Below, piece by piece: positions 42,908 through 50,852 of a stretch of 64,000 bases of DNA. This stretch comes from Streptomyces sulfonofaciens. Its GTDB lineage: Bacteria; Actinomycetota; Actinomycetes; Streptomycetales; Streptomycetaceae. Below the pieces are notes generated by a model, which worked only from the letters and a program-made list of their open reading frames with translations, did not search any database and was not told the origin of the DNA. How positions within the stretch are numbered: the stretch's first letter is position 1; each line of letters starts with the position of its first letter. Position numbers and translations under genes: made by a program. The stretch covers positions 310,001 to 374,000 of the forward strand of contig NZ_BNCD01000005.1 in the NCBI RefSeq assembly GCF_014656295.1, given 5' to 3'.

Positions 42908-45451
42908 TCAGCGCAGGTCGAGCACGTACACCTGGTGGGTGCGGTCACGCTGGGCGCGCCGTGCCGCACGGTCGCTGGTGAAGACGGCGGTGCCCTGGTC
43001 CAGCGCGGGCCAGGTGCAGTTCCCGCGCGTCGTGACCTGCTTCGCCTGCGACCAGCCCGACGCCGTGTCGCGCGTCGCGGTGTACACCTTCCACCGCCAG
43101 TCGGCCGACCGCGAGTCGTACCAGACCGCGCGCAGCGGGCCGTGCGGATCACGGCTCAGCACGGCCCGCTGGCTCATCGCCGCGGGCGCCGGTGCGACCT
43201 GCTCGAACGGCGCCCAGGCGGCACCCCCGTCGGTGGAACGGCTCGCCCGCAACTGGAGGTTGGCGCCCGAACTCTGCAGTGCGCCGCTCTCCCAGATCGC
43301 GACGAAGGCGCCCGTTTCGTCGACGGCCACGTCGGGGTGCCGGTCCGCCCGGTCGGTGACCGCGCTGACCTGCACCGGTGCGCTCCAGTCGCGGTCCGGC
43401 GCGGTGCGCACCGCCGCCAGCACCTGCCAGTTGTCCGGGTCCGTGCCGCCGCTCGCCGGCCGGCCCGCGGGCGGGGTGTGGCCCGTCCACAGCGGGTCGG
43501 GGTCGAAGCGGTCGTCCTGCCAGGTGATCACGGCGTGCCCGTGGCCGCCGACGGCGATCGACGGGAAGAGGGAGGCCGGGTAGCGCGGTGACCGCGCGTC
43601 GTCCGGGGTGCCGGCGCTGACCGTCTTGCCCGCCGCCGAGATGTTCACGGCGGCCCTGTCGAAGCCGACGACCTGCGCGAACACATCGAACGCACCGGCG
43701 CTGTTGTCCGACCAGGCCACCAGCGGGTACCGGCCGCCGAGCAGGGCGATCGCCGGGTGGATCGAGCGGCCGCCGCCGCTGCCGAGCTGCTGCGGGGAGC
43801 CGAAGGTGCGGCCGCCGTCGGTGCTGCGGGCGAGCCGGATCACCGGGCGGTGCGGCTGCTCGTGGCCGAGTTCGTCCTGCCAGACCACCCAGACGTCGCG
43901 GCCGGCGGCGGCGACGCGCGGGAAGCGCGCGGTGCCGGAACCGGTGGAGAGGGTCAGGGCCCGGGTGGGCCGGCCCCTGGAGTCGAGCCGCCGGTAGACG
44001 ACCTCCGTCGCCTGGTCCTCGTGGTGTTCCGCGACGACGTGCGTGACGCCGTCGGCCACGGCGACGTCGGGGAATCCGGTGAACAGGCCCTGCTCACCCG
44101 CCGCGAGCCGCGCCGCGTCGGGCCGCCGGTCGGCGGGCGGCAGCGCGATCTCGGGCCGCGGTTCCGCGGGTGCGCCGACGGACAGGAAGACCGGTGCCGT
44201 GGCGCCGCGCAACTGGGTGGGGAGGCCGGGATCCGCGTCGGCGCCGGAGGCGCTGCCGGGCGAACGCGCCTCGGCCCGGTACCAGGTGTGGTCGGCGCCC
44301 CGCGGGGCGAGGGGCGGCAGCGGGAGTTCGTAGGTCTCGACGGTCTTCGCCGGCGTGAAGGTGGCGACCGGGCCCGCGGAGCGGCCGGGCGCCGCGTACA
44401 CCATGACCCTCGTGCCGGCGCCGCCCACCACCTTCACCCGCAGAGCGGCCTTCTCCGGCACGCGGCGGGTGGTCAGGACGACCTCGTCGCCGCCGATCGC
44501 CTCGAAGACGCCGTCGCCGTCCACGTCCGCCTCGATGGTGAGGAACGGCCCCCCGATGTTCTGCGAGACCGAGGTGCGGCCGGCCAGGAACCCGTCGAGG
44601 ATGCCCCGCACGGAACGTGCGCCCGCGAAGACGTGCGTGGTCGGCTCACCGGGGCCCGCGACGTCCCACAGCTCACGGAAGTGGCAGTCGCTGGCCGCGG
44701 CCACACCGAAGCGGAAGCCTGCGTTCCAGCGGTTCTCCGCGTAGTCCACCTGCGCGTCCGGGTCGGTGGACACGTTCAGCACCTCGACGAGGTCCGCGCC
44801 CTGGACGCTGGCGTTGTCCTCGACGCCGCCGGCCGGTGTGTACTCGCCGTCGTCCGGGTGGGCCTGCGACCAGACGGCGTCCTGCGCGTGCGCGTCCCAC
44901 ACGGACTGCTGCACGTGCCGGAAGGCCGGTGAGCCCTCGGGGTTGGCGCCGTCGACGATGACGTCCACGTTGCCGAGGACGATGGCGTGCGGTGCGCCGT
45001 TGGCCTCCTCGCCGGGGATGAGGAGCAGTTCGGACGACTTCCACTGGGGGTCCCAGTGCTGGTCGTAGGTGCGGTGGTCGGTCAGGGGCATGAAGGCCAG
45101 GCCCGTGCGCTCGCCCTGGGCGATCTGGTCGCCGACGGGGAGGTTGCCCGGCAGCGTCTGCTTCGACGTCTGCCGGGGTCCGCTGCCGTCCGAGGAGTGG
45201 TCGTCGTGCACATGCGTGTCACCCGCCAGCCACTGGCCCGAGGGTGCCGTGCGCCCCGCACCGGGACCGCGGCCGCGACCCGCGGTGGCCGCCCGCGCGG
45301 GCTCCGAGCCGACACCGGCGCCGGTGGCCGTGACCGCCGCCGCACCGGCCGCCACCACGAACCCCCTGCGCGTCAACTCCCCGCGGTCCACGCCTCCTTC
45401 CCGTGCGCGGGTCGTTCTCTCCGGGTCGGCCGATTCCTTGGGTGTCCGCAT
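42908..45451 (-). CDS. Tat-exported PHP-domain protein with BNR/sialidase-like repeats
   Basis: A large secreted protein of 847 residues. LTRRGFVVAAGAAAVTATG is a Tat signal. The mature N-terminal half is a PHP-type metallohydrolase with GDTHVHDDHSSDGS (HxH metal motif), PLTDHRTYDQHW and AASDCHFREL. The C-terminal half (from about 470) consists of BNR/sialidase-like propeller repeats such as LARSTDGGRTFG and ASRSTDGGAAWAPF. The function is unknown; extracellular phosphoesterase with a binding propeller is a guess. ATG 45451 was chosen because it starts shortly before the signal peptide. It stands alone. Confidence 0.78.
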   Translation of the reverse strand: MRTPKESADPERTTRAREGGVDRGELTRRGFVVAAGAAAVTATGAGVGSEPARAATAGRGRGPGAGRTAPSGQWLAGDTHVHDDHSSDGSGPRQTSKQTLPGNLPVGDQIAQGERTGLAFMPLTDHRTYDQHWDPQWKSSELLLIPGEEANGAPHAIVLGNVDVIVDGANPEGSPAFRHVQQSVWDAHAQDAVWSQAHPDDGEYTPAGGVEDNASVQGADLVEVLNVSTDPDAQVDYAENRWNAGFRFGVAAASDCHFRELWDVAGPGEPTTHVFAGARSVRGILDGFLAGRTSVSQNIGGPFLTIEADVDGDGVFEAIGGDEVVLTTRRVPEKAALRVKVVGGAGTRVMVYAAPGRSAGPVATFTPAKTVETYELPLPPLAPRGADHTWYRAEARSPGSASGADADPGLPTQLRGATAPVFLSVGAPAEPRPEIALPPADRRPDAARLAAGEQGLFTGFPDVAVADGVTHVVAEHHEDQATEVVYRRLDSRGRPTRALTLSTGSGTARFPRVAAAGRDVWVVWQDELGHEQPHRPVIRLARSTDGGRTFGSPQQLGSGGGRSIHPAIALLGGRYPLVAWSDNSAGAFDVFAQVVGFDRAAVNISAAGKTVSAGTPDDARSPRYPASLFPSIAVGGHGHAVITWQDDRFDPDPLWTGHTPPAGRPASGGTDPDNWQVLAAVRTAPDRDWSAPVQVSAVTDRADRHPDVAVDETGAFVAIWESGALQSSGANLQLRASRSTDGGAAWAPFEQVAPAPAAMSQRAVLSRDPHGPLRAVWYDSRSADWRWKVYTATRDTASGWSQAKQVTTRGNCTWPALDQGTAVFTSDRAARRAQRDRTHQVYVLDLR

Positions 45452-45833
45452 CTGGGCCTGCCTTTCGTGTACCGCTCGCACCAAAGTGGTGCGAACCGGC
45501 CCCGAGGCTAGAAATCGTCCCTGTTCTATGGCGTGAACTCATAGGGAAGGGAGGGTGCAGGCTGCCGAAACACTGCGGAACGGGCGAGGGCGCGGCGGTG
45601 GTGGGGCAGGGTCCGGCGAGGGTGCGGCGCGGCCGACCGGCTCGCCGCCGTTCGGATGTCGCGCGTGGCAATCGCACCCACGTTCAATCTAAACCACTCT
45701 TTCGAGTGAATGGCTGGCCTGTAGTCGAAAAATAACGCCGCGTAAGCAAATATTACTTCGGTCATAGCCGCGGTGGTCGCGCTGGTTCCAGCGGCGGCGC
45801 CGACGGCTCCATGTCAGGAGGGGTTCTCCCATT
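45452..45833. other. divergent intergenic region
   Basis: About 380 bases between the divergent PHP-protein and LAETG-protein genes, with an AT-richer patch at 45680-45770 that probably holds promoters. No gene seen. Confidence 0.5.
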
Positions 45834-46895
45834 TTGCGCAGTATGCACAGCCTCAGCTCCCGCGCGCCCAGGCGTCGGTCGGCCGCCATCGGCGTCGCCG
45901 TAGCTCTCGCCGCGGGCACGCTCGCCCTCGGGCCGGCCGCGCTCGCCAGCGCGACGCCCGCCTCGGGCCACACCGGTGGCAACGCCGACGCGGTCGTGCT
46001 GAAGACGGGCCTCGACGTCTCGCTTCTGAACAAGACGGCGCAGCTTCCGCTCAACGTGTCCCTCAACGAGGTGCACGCCCCCGCCGACGCGGCCAAGACC
46101 CTGCTCACCGCCAAGCTCGACGGTGTCGACAAGGGCAAGCCGTTCAGCATCCTCCGTGCCGACGTGGCCACCGCCAAGGCGACCTCGGACAAGACCAGGT
46201 CCGAGGGCTACGCGAACCTCACCCACGCCGTGGTGCACCTCCCCGGCCTCCCGCTGCTGGGCCTCGTGGAGGTCGACGCGGTCACCTCCAAGGCGACCTG
46301 CGCCGCGGGTGAGGCGCCCACCGCGGGCACCAACTTCGTCGGCGACGTCACCGTCCTCGGCAAGAAGGTCTCGGTGCGCGCGGGCGGTACCACCAAGGTG
46401 ACGGTCGACGGTGTCGGCGAGGTCAGCCTGGACCTCGCCAAGACGGTCAAGACGTCCACCACGGCCGCCTCGACCGCCCTCCAGCTCAAGGTGCACGTCA
46501 ACCCGGGCAAGCTGAACGTCGCCGACGTCACCGGTGACCTCACGCTGGTCAAGGCGAGCTGCGAGACGCCGGGCGACGACGGTGCGGGCGCGTCGGGCGG
46601 TTCCTCGTCCGGCGGTTCCTCGACGGGTGGTTCGTCGGCCGGTAACTCCTCGTCCGGTGGTTCGACGTCGGGCGGTTCGACGGCCGGCGGTGACACCAGC
46701 GGTGGCGCCACGTCGGGCGCCTCGTCCGACGGCGGTGCCGGCACCGAGCCGCAGAGCGGCTCCGACAACTCGAACCTGGCGGAGACCGGTGGCAGCTCCG
46801 CCACTCCGTACATCGCGGGCGCGGCGGCCGTCCTGGTCGTCGCCGGCGGCGGCGCCGTCTTCATGAGCCGCCGCAAGAAGGCGAACAACGCCTAG
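45834..46895 (+). CDS. LAETG-anchored cell-wall protein (SCO1860-like)
   Basis: A 353-residue secreted protein: signal peptide (about 1-43, Ala-rich), a conserved beta-rich domain (about 50-245) with CAAGEAPTAG and LNVADVTGDL, and a Ser/Gly-rich low-complexity linker (about 250-310). The C terminus has the sortase signal LAETG, a hydrophobic helix and the tail SRRKKANNA. LAxTG is recognised by class E sortases, so it should be linked to peptidoglycan. The TTG start has AGGAGGGG 10 bases upstream; an ATG three codons later is possible. A strong double hairpin follows the gene. Confidence 0.85.
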   Translation: MRSMHSLSSRAPRRRSAAIGVAVALAAGTLALGPAALASATPASGHTGGNADAVVLKTGLDVSLLNKTAQLPLNVSLNEVHAPADAAKTLLTAKLDGVDKGKPFSILRADVATAKATSDKTRSEGYANLTHAVVHLPGLPLLGLVEVDAVTSKATCAAGEAPTAGTNFVGDVTVLGKKVSVRAGGTTKVTVDGVGEVSLDLAKTVKTSTTAASTALQLKVHVNPGKLNVADVTGDLTLVKASCETPGDDGAGASGGSSSGGSSTGGSSAGNSSSGGSTSGGSTAGGDTSGGATSGASSDGGAGTEPQSGSDNSNLAETGGSSATPYIAGAAAVLVVAGGGAVFMSRRKKANNA

Positions 46896-46973
46896 CACAG
46901 GACCGTGACGGCCCGAGGCCGTCCCCGTGGGCGGCGGCCGCACCGGCGGCCGGCGCCCACGGCGCACGGGGGA

Positions 46974-47007
46974 GGCCGCGGCGGGGCGAGGACGCCCCGC
47001 CGCGGCC
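46974..47007 (+). terminator. 15-bp-stem hairpin after the LAETG gene
   Basis: GGCCGCGGCGGGGCG (46974-46988) pairs perfectly with CGCCCCGCCGCGGCC (46993-47007) around an AGGA loop. Another stem (GTGGGCG with CGCCCAC, around 46927-46960) precedes it. Confidence 0.8.
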
Positions 47008-47017
47008 GCGGCGCGTC

Positions 47018-47130
47018 CCCGGCCGCGGCGAACCACCCGCGATGCCCTTACTCCGGCCGCGGCGAACTACTCGTACATGCCTACTCCGCCCGCGGCGAAC
47101 TACTCGTACATCACGTACTCCGGCCGCGGT
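47018..47130. repeat. about 33-bp tandem repeats covering the 3' end of the lipoprotein gene
   Basis: Units beginning CTCCGGCCGCGGCGAAC recur at 47018 (diverged), 47051 and 47084, with a partial copy at 47118. Two share CGCGGCGAACTACTCGTACA. On the minus strand each unit repeats the codons MYE plus TAG that end the lipoprotein gene, so the repeat array duplicates the gene's own terminus beyond its stop. Confidence 0.75.
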
Positions 47131-48227
47131 TCGAGGGCCAGCACCTCCTTCGGGGACATCAGACGACTGCCCCGGGTGTCCTCGTCGTAGAAGAGCTTGA
47201 AGCCGGTGTGCAGGCCGCGGGGCAGTCGCCTCACCAACTGGTGCCAGGTCGCGCGCTTGAGGCCGGGCGAGCCGATGCCGTCCGCGCTCATGATCGGTAC
47301 GACCCCTGGACGGGGCCGCAGGGTGCTTCTGTCCCCCACCACGGACGTGGCCACCTCGTGGAAGACGAACGGCTTCTCGGGCAGGTCGTGGTCGGCGACG
47401 ACGTCCGACAGATAACGGACGACGTCGTTGAGCTCGCCTCCGTCGGTGTGCCCGTAGGTGTTGCCGGGCACCTGGCCCGGCCCCATCTCCCACTCCGGGT
47501 CGAGCGCCACACCGACGTCGGCGTGTACGAGCCACTCGTGCAGCGCCCTGACCTCGTCGAGCACGGAGGCCCGCCCGGGCTGGATGTTGAGCAGGAGCAT
47601 CGCGCGATGCCTGTGCGCGAGTTCGTGGAAACGCCCGATGGTGTCGGACGGCGTCCGGGTGCGGTACGTGCCGTCCGGGCCCGCGCTGCTGTTGGCGACG
47701 CAGGCCAGGAGCTCGAACACCGGCAGGGGCGCCCGCCCGCCGCCGTACTCGTGGGCCTTGCGCTCTATCTCCTTCGCCCGCTCTTCGGCGTCGCCCGTGC
47801 CGAGCCTGCCGAGCGCGGCGGCACCGGGCAGGCCGCAGTAGCCGAAGAGCCGGTAGGCGGGGAAGAGCGTCCTGCCGCCGCGCGGCAACTCCGGTGGCCG
47901 GGGCCGCCTGGTGGGGGTCGGCCGGGGGGAGGGGGAGCGGTGCCCCGGCGAGCCGCCGCCCTCGGCGTCCGACGCGCCCTTCGCGGTGCTCGTGCCGCCG
48001 CACCCGGTCAGCAGGCCGGCCGCACCGAAGGCGGCGGGCACCGCCGCCGCGAGGATGCCCCGCCGGCTCGGTGCGGGGCCCGGGCCCGCGGCCCGTTCGC
48101 CCCGGTCGCCGGGGCGCGCCCGGCTTGTCCGGCTCCTGTGACTGCTGCGGCCGGCTGGAGAGTCGCTTCCCCGGGGTGGGGGCTCCCCGTGCCGTCCTAA
48201 GGGCTTGCCGGTCGTTCCGTCGGCCAC
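47100..48227 (-). CDS. Tat/lipobox-type lipoprotein of unknown function
   Basis: A 375-residue exported lipoprotein. SRRGILAAAVPAAFG and the lipobox LLTGC give a twin-arginine-like, lipid-anchored N terminus, followed by a Ser/Pro/Arg linker. The conserved part contains FPAYRLFGYCGLPGA, AMLLLNIQPGRA, VHADVGVALDPEWEMGPGQV and TGFKLFYDEDT, suggesting a TIM-barrel, glycoside-hydrolase-like fold, but no catalytic assignment is safe. GTG 48227 has GGAGG at the right distance and skips a Lys/Arg-rich upstream extension. The 3' end lies in a tandem repeat. Confidence 0.75.
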   Translation of the reverse strand: MADGTTGKPLGRHGEPPPRGSDSPAGRSSHRSRTSRARPGDRGERAAGPGPAPSRRGILAAAVPAAFGAAGLLTGCGGTSTAKGASDAEGGGSPGHRSPSPRPTPTRRPRPPELPRGGRTLFPAYRLFGYCGLPGAAALGRLGTGDAEERAKEIERKAHEYGGGRAPLPVFELLACVANSSAGPDGTYRTRTPSDTIGRFHELAHRHRAMLLLNIQPGRASVLDEVRALHEWLVHADVGVALDPEWEMGPGQVPGNTYGHTDGGELNDVVRYLSDVVADHDLPEKPFVFHEVATSVVGDRSTLRPRPGVVPIMSADGIGSPGLKRATWHQLVRRLPRGLHTGFKLFYDEDTRGSRLMSPKEVLALEPRPEYVMYE

Positions 48228-48623
48228 GTCGCCTCCGTCTGCCGTTCGTTCGTGCCCCGTTCGCTTCCGCTGTGATGCGGTTCTCCACGGCATGGACGCG
48301 CGAAACGGTGTGCGGCCGAGGAGGTGCGGAACAGCGTCGTGACGGTGCGGGGGGCAGCTCGGGTCCCGGTGCGGCCTCGGATGACGGTGCGGCCTCGGAT
48401 CCCGGTGAGGCTGGGACGGCGGTGCCGCTGGGACGGCGGTGCGGTGTGGGAGGGGCGGTCGAGCGGCCCGGCTGTCCGTTGGCCCACCGGGCCCCGGCCG
48501 CCGCAGGGCGGTCTCATCCGCCAGGTCGAGGCGGGGACTCCCGTCCGTTTGTGGAGGAGGAGTGTACGAGCCGGGGGTGAATGGTCGATAAACAGGGTGG
48601 CCCGCTGGGCTGCCCGCCCTGCC
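48228..48623. other. intergenic region
   Basis: About 400 bases between the lipoprotein start and the stop of the aldo/keto reductase gene. It contains short GGTGCGGC-type repeats near 48345-48440. No gene or clear regulatory site is seen. Confidence 0.45.
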
Positions 48624-49589
48624 CTACGTCCACGGCAGAGTGGCCCTGCGCCGCCAGTACGCGGTCGCCGGCTCCGCCAGGGCCGACAGCAGCCCGGCCC
48701 GGTCGTCGGTGAGGTGCACGGCGGACGCCGAGACGTTGGCGGTGAGTTGGTCCGTGGTGGCGGCGCCGGAGAGGACGATGTCGGCCCACGGCTCGCGCAG
48801 GACGGCGGCCAGGGCCAGGGCGTCCTGGCCGGTGCCGGTCTCCGCCGCGAGGCGGCCGAGGGGCGAGTCGGCCCCCTGGTGCACGAGGCGGCCGTTGGCG
48901 AGGGCCTCCTTGACGATGACGGTGCGCCCCGCGTCGTGCGCTTCGGCGAGGGCGGGCCCGGCCGAGGGCTCCAGCAGGTTGTACGTGGCCTGGACGCTGG
49001 AGAAGAGCGGGACGCCGGCCACGGTGACCGCGAGCGCGGCACGGATGGCGGCCGGCTGCTCGGGACCGGTGGTGCTCAGACCGATCGCGACACCGTCGGC
49101 GGCGAGGGAGGCGAGCGCGTCCTGAAGCGCGCGATCGGTCAGGACGGTGCTCTCGGGCGTCACCGAGTGGACCTGGTACAGGTCGAGGCGGTTGCCGAGC
49201 AGGCCCCGTGTCTGGGCAAGCTGCCGCTCGAAGGTGGCAAGGCCGTGGTCCTTGACCTCGTGCACGCTCGCGTCGACGTGCCAGTCGGCGGTGTAGGTGT
49301 AGCCCCATTTGCTGCCGATCACGACATCGTCGTGGCCGGGACGGCTGTGCAGCCATCGGGCGAGGAACTCCTCCGCCCTCCCGTACGAGCGCGCCACGTC
49401 GACGTACCGCACGCCGTGTGCGTACGCCGCGTCGAGCACCTCGTGGGCGCGGGCCTCCATCGCCGCGACCGTCCGCTCCGCGGGCAGATCCGACTCGCGG
49501 CCCAGGGTGATGTAGCCGGGGCGCCCGAGCGCGGCGAGGCCGAGCCCGATCCGGGCGGCGGAAGTGGCGGGGAGACGTTCGAGCGGCAC
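48624..49589 (-). CDS. aldo/keto reductase
   Basis: A 321-residue NADPH-dependent aldo/keto reductase. YVDVARSYGRAEEFLARWL carries the catalytic Asp and Tyr, VIGSKWGY the Lys, and NRLDLYQVHSV the His of the Asp-Tyr-Lys-His tetrad. Cofactor-binding residues appear near IVLSGAATTDQL. GTG 49589 is preferred because GAAGGA is 7 bases upstream; a GTG two codons earlier lies too close to it. Substrate unknown; monocistronic. Confidence 0.88.
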   Translation of the reverse strand: MPLERLPATSAARIGLGLAALGRPGYITLGRESDLPAERTVAAMEARAHEVLDAAYAHGVRYVDVARSYGRAEEFLARWLHSRPGHDDVVIGSKWGYTYTADWHVDASVHEVKDHGLATFERQLAQTRGLLGNRLDLYQVHSVTPESTVLTDRALQDALASLAADGVAIGLSTTGPEQPAAIRAALAVTVAGVPLFSSVQATYNLLEPSAGPALAEAHDAGRTVIVKEALANGRLVHQGADSPLGRLAAETGTGQDALALAAVLREPWADIVLSGAATTDQLTANVSASAVHLTDDRAGLLSALAEPATAYWRRRATLPWT

Positions 49590-49595
49590 GGTCAC

Positions 49596-49959
49596 ATCCT
49601 TCGGTGAGCTGGTCGGGGCCCACGCACGGGCCCGGGCGCGCGGCGCCACCGTACAGCGTGGTGACACAGCCGTGGCCGCCACCGGCCATCAGGCCGGCCC
49701 GCACCCGGAACGCCGTCGGGTGCACGGTACGTGATGGGCGTGCCGCGTGCGGTGAGAAGGGGCGGCGTTCGGATGGCGGTGCTCACTTCGGGGGTACCCG
49801 TGCGGCTCCATCGGCCCAGGGGGCCGCCACGGGTCCGGGCCCGCCGCACGCGGCACGCTCCGGCCGGGGCGCCCGCCGAATGCGGGTCCCGCTGGTCCTC
49901 GGGCCGACCCGTGCCGTCGCGCCGCCGCGCGACGAGGAGAACCCCCGAGGAGGCGGAGC
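49596..49959. other. intergenic region
   Basis: Some 360 bases between the divergent aldo/keto reductase and SRPBCC genes. No gene or distinctive site is recognised. Confidence 0.45.
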
Positions 49960-50481
49960 ATGCCCGCACCCCACCGCAGTCCGTCCACCGGGCGGGAAGG
50001 CTATACGGCCCGTGCCGGCGTCACCATCTCGCGCGCTCCGAGCGAGGTGTTCGCGTTCTACCGGGACTTCAGGAACCTGCCGCGCTTCCTGGGCGACGTC
50101 ACGTCCGTGCGGCTGACCGGCCCCACGACGTCCCGGTGGACCGTGCAGGGCCCGCGGGGGCTGCGGATCCGCTGGACGGTCCGGGTGACGCAGGAGCGGC
50201 CGAACGAGATGATCAGCTACAAGACGACCATGCCGCCCTGGCTGAGGACGCGCTGGACGCTCCGCTTCGACCGTGCGGACGGGCCCGGGCGGACCGAGGT
50301 CAGCGAGGTGATGAGCACTCCCCTCGGAAAACTCGGACGCGCGGCCCTGGCGCTGGCCGGGAAGTCGCCGGAGGACGAGATGGCGGCGAACCTGCGCAGG
50401 CTGAAACAGCTCATGGAGACGGGGAAGGTGACCGACACGAGCTATGCCGTGGCGGGGAAGTTCGCACCTCGTGACGGCTGA
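49960..50481 (+). CDS. SRPBCC (START/polyketide-cyclase-fold) protein
   Basis: A 173-residue SRPBCC protein. VTISRAPSEVFAFYRDFRNL is the classic first strand and helix of the family, and the C-terminal long helix reads ANLRRLKQLMETGK. It binds hydrophobic ligands in a deep pocket; no enzymatic role is implied. GGAGGCGGAG directly precedes the ATG. It stands alone, with no polyketide genes nearby. Confidence 0.85.
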   Translation: MPAPHRSPSTGREGYTARAGVTISRAPSEVFAFYRDFRNLPRFLGDVTSVRLTGPTTSRWTVQGPRGLRIRWTVRVTQERPNEMISYKTTMPPWLRTRWTLRFDRADGPGRTEVSEVMSTPLGKLGRAALALAGKSPEDEMAANLRRLKQLMETGKVTDTSYAVAGKFAPRDG

Positions 50482-50852
50482 CCGCCCTGGTGACGGCTGA
50501 CCGCCCTGCGGCGGCGCCCCTGCGGTGGCGCCCCGCACCGCGGGCCCGGGTTCCGTCGCGCCCACCGCGGCAGGGCACGGGCCGTCCGCGGGAGGGAGCC
50601 GCCCGTTGGCGGAAGGCCCCGGCCCCGACCTGCGGTGCCCCGGCCCCCGCGACACCGCACGCGGCACCACGGGGGGCAGGGGCACAGCAGGGACACGGCA
50701 GGAATGCAGCCGGGAGGCGGCAGCCAGGCCGCAGGGGGCATCGACGGGTGACACGTGTCACATCACCGTGTGGTGATGTCCACCGAGGACACGGCGCTGT
50801 ACGAAGCGTGGCCACGTGAACGTCGAGTGGCGAGATTCTGAATGTTTGAGGG
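50482..50852. other. intergenic region upstream of the amidase gene
   Basis: About 370 bases rich in short GC repeats (for example repeated GTGACGGCTGACCGCCCTG at 50471 and 50490). The right half contains TGACACGTGTCACATCACCGTG, with ACACGTGT palindromic at 50751-50758, a candidate operator or promoter element. Confidence 0.45.
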
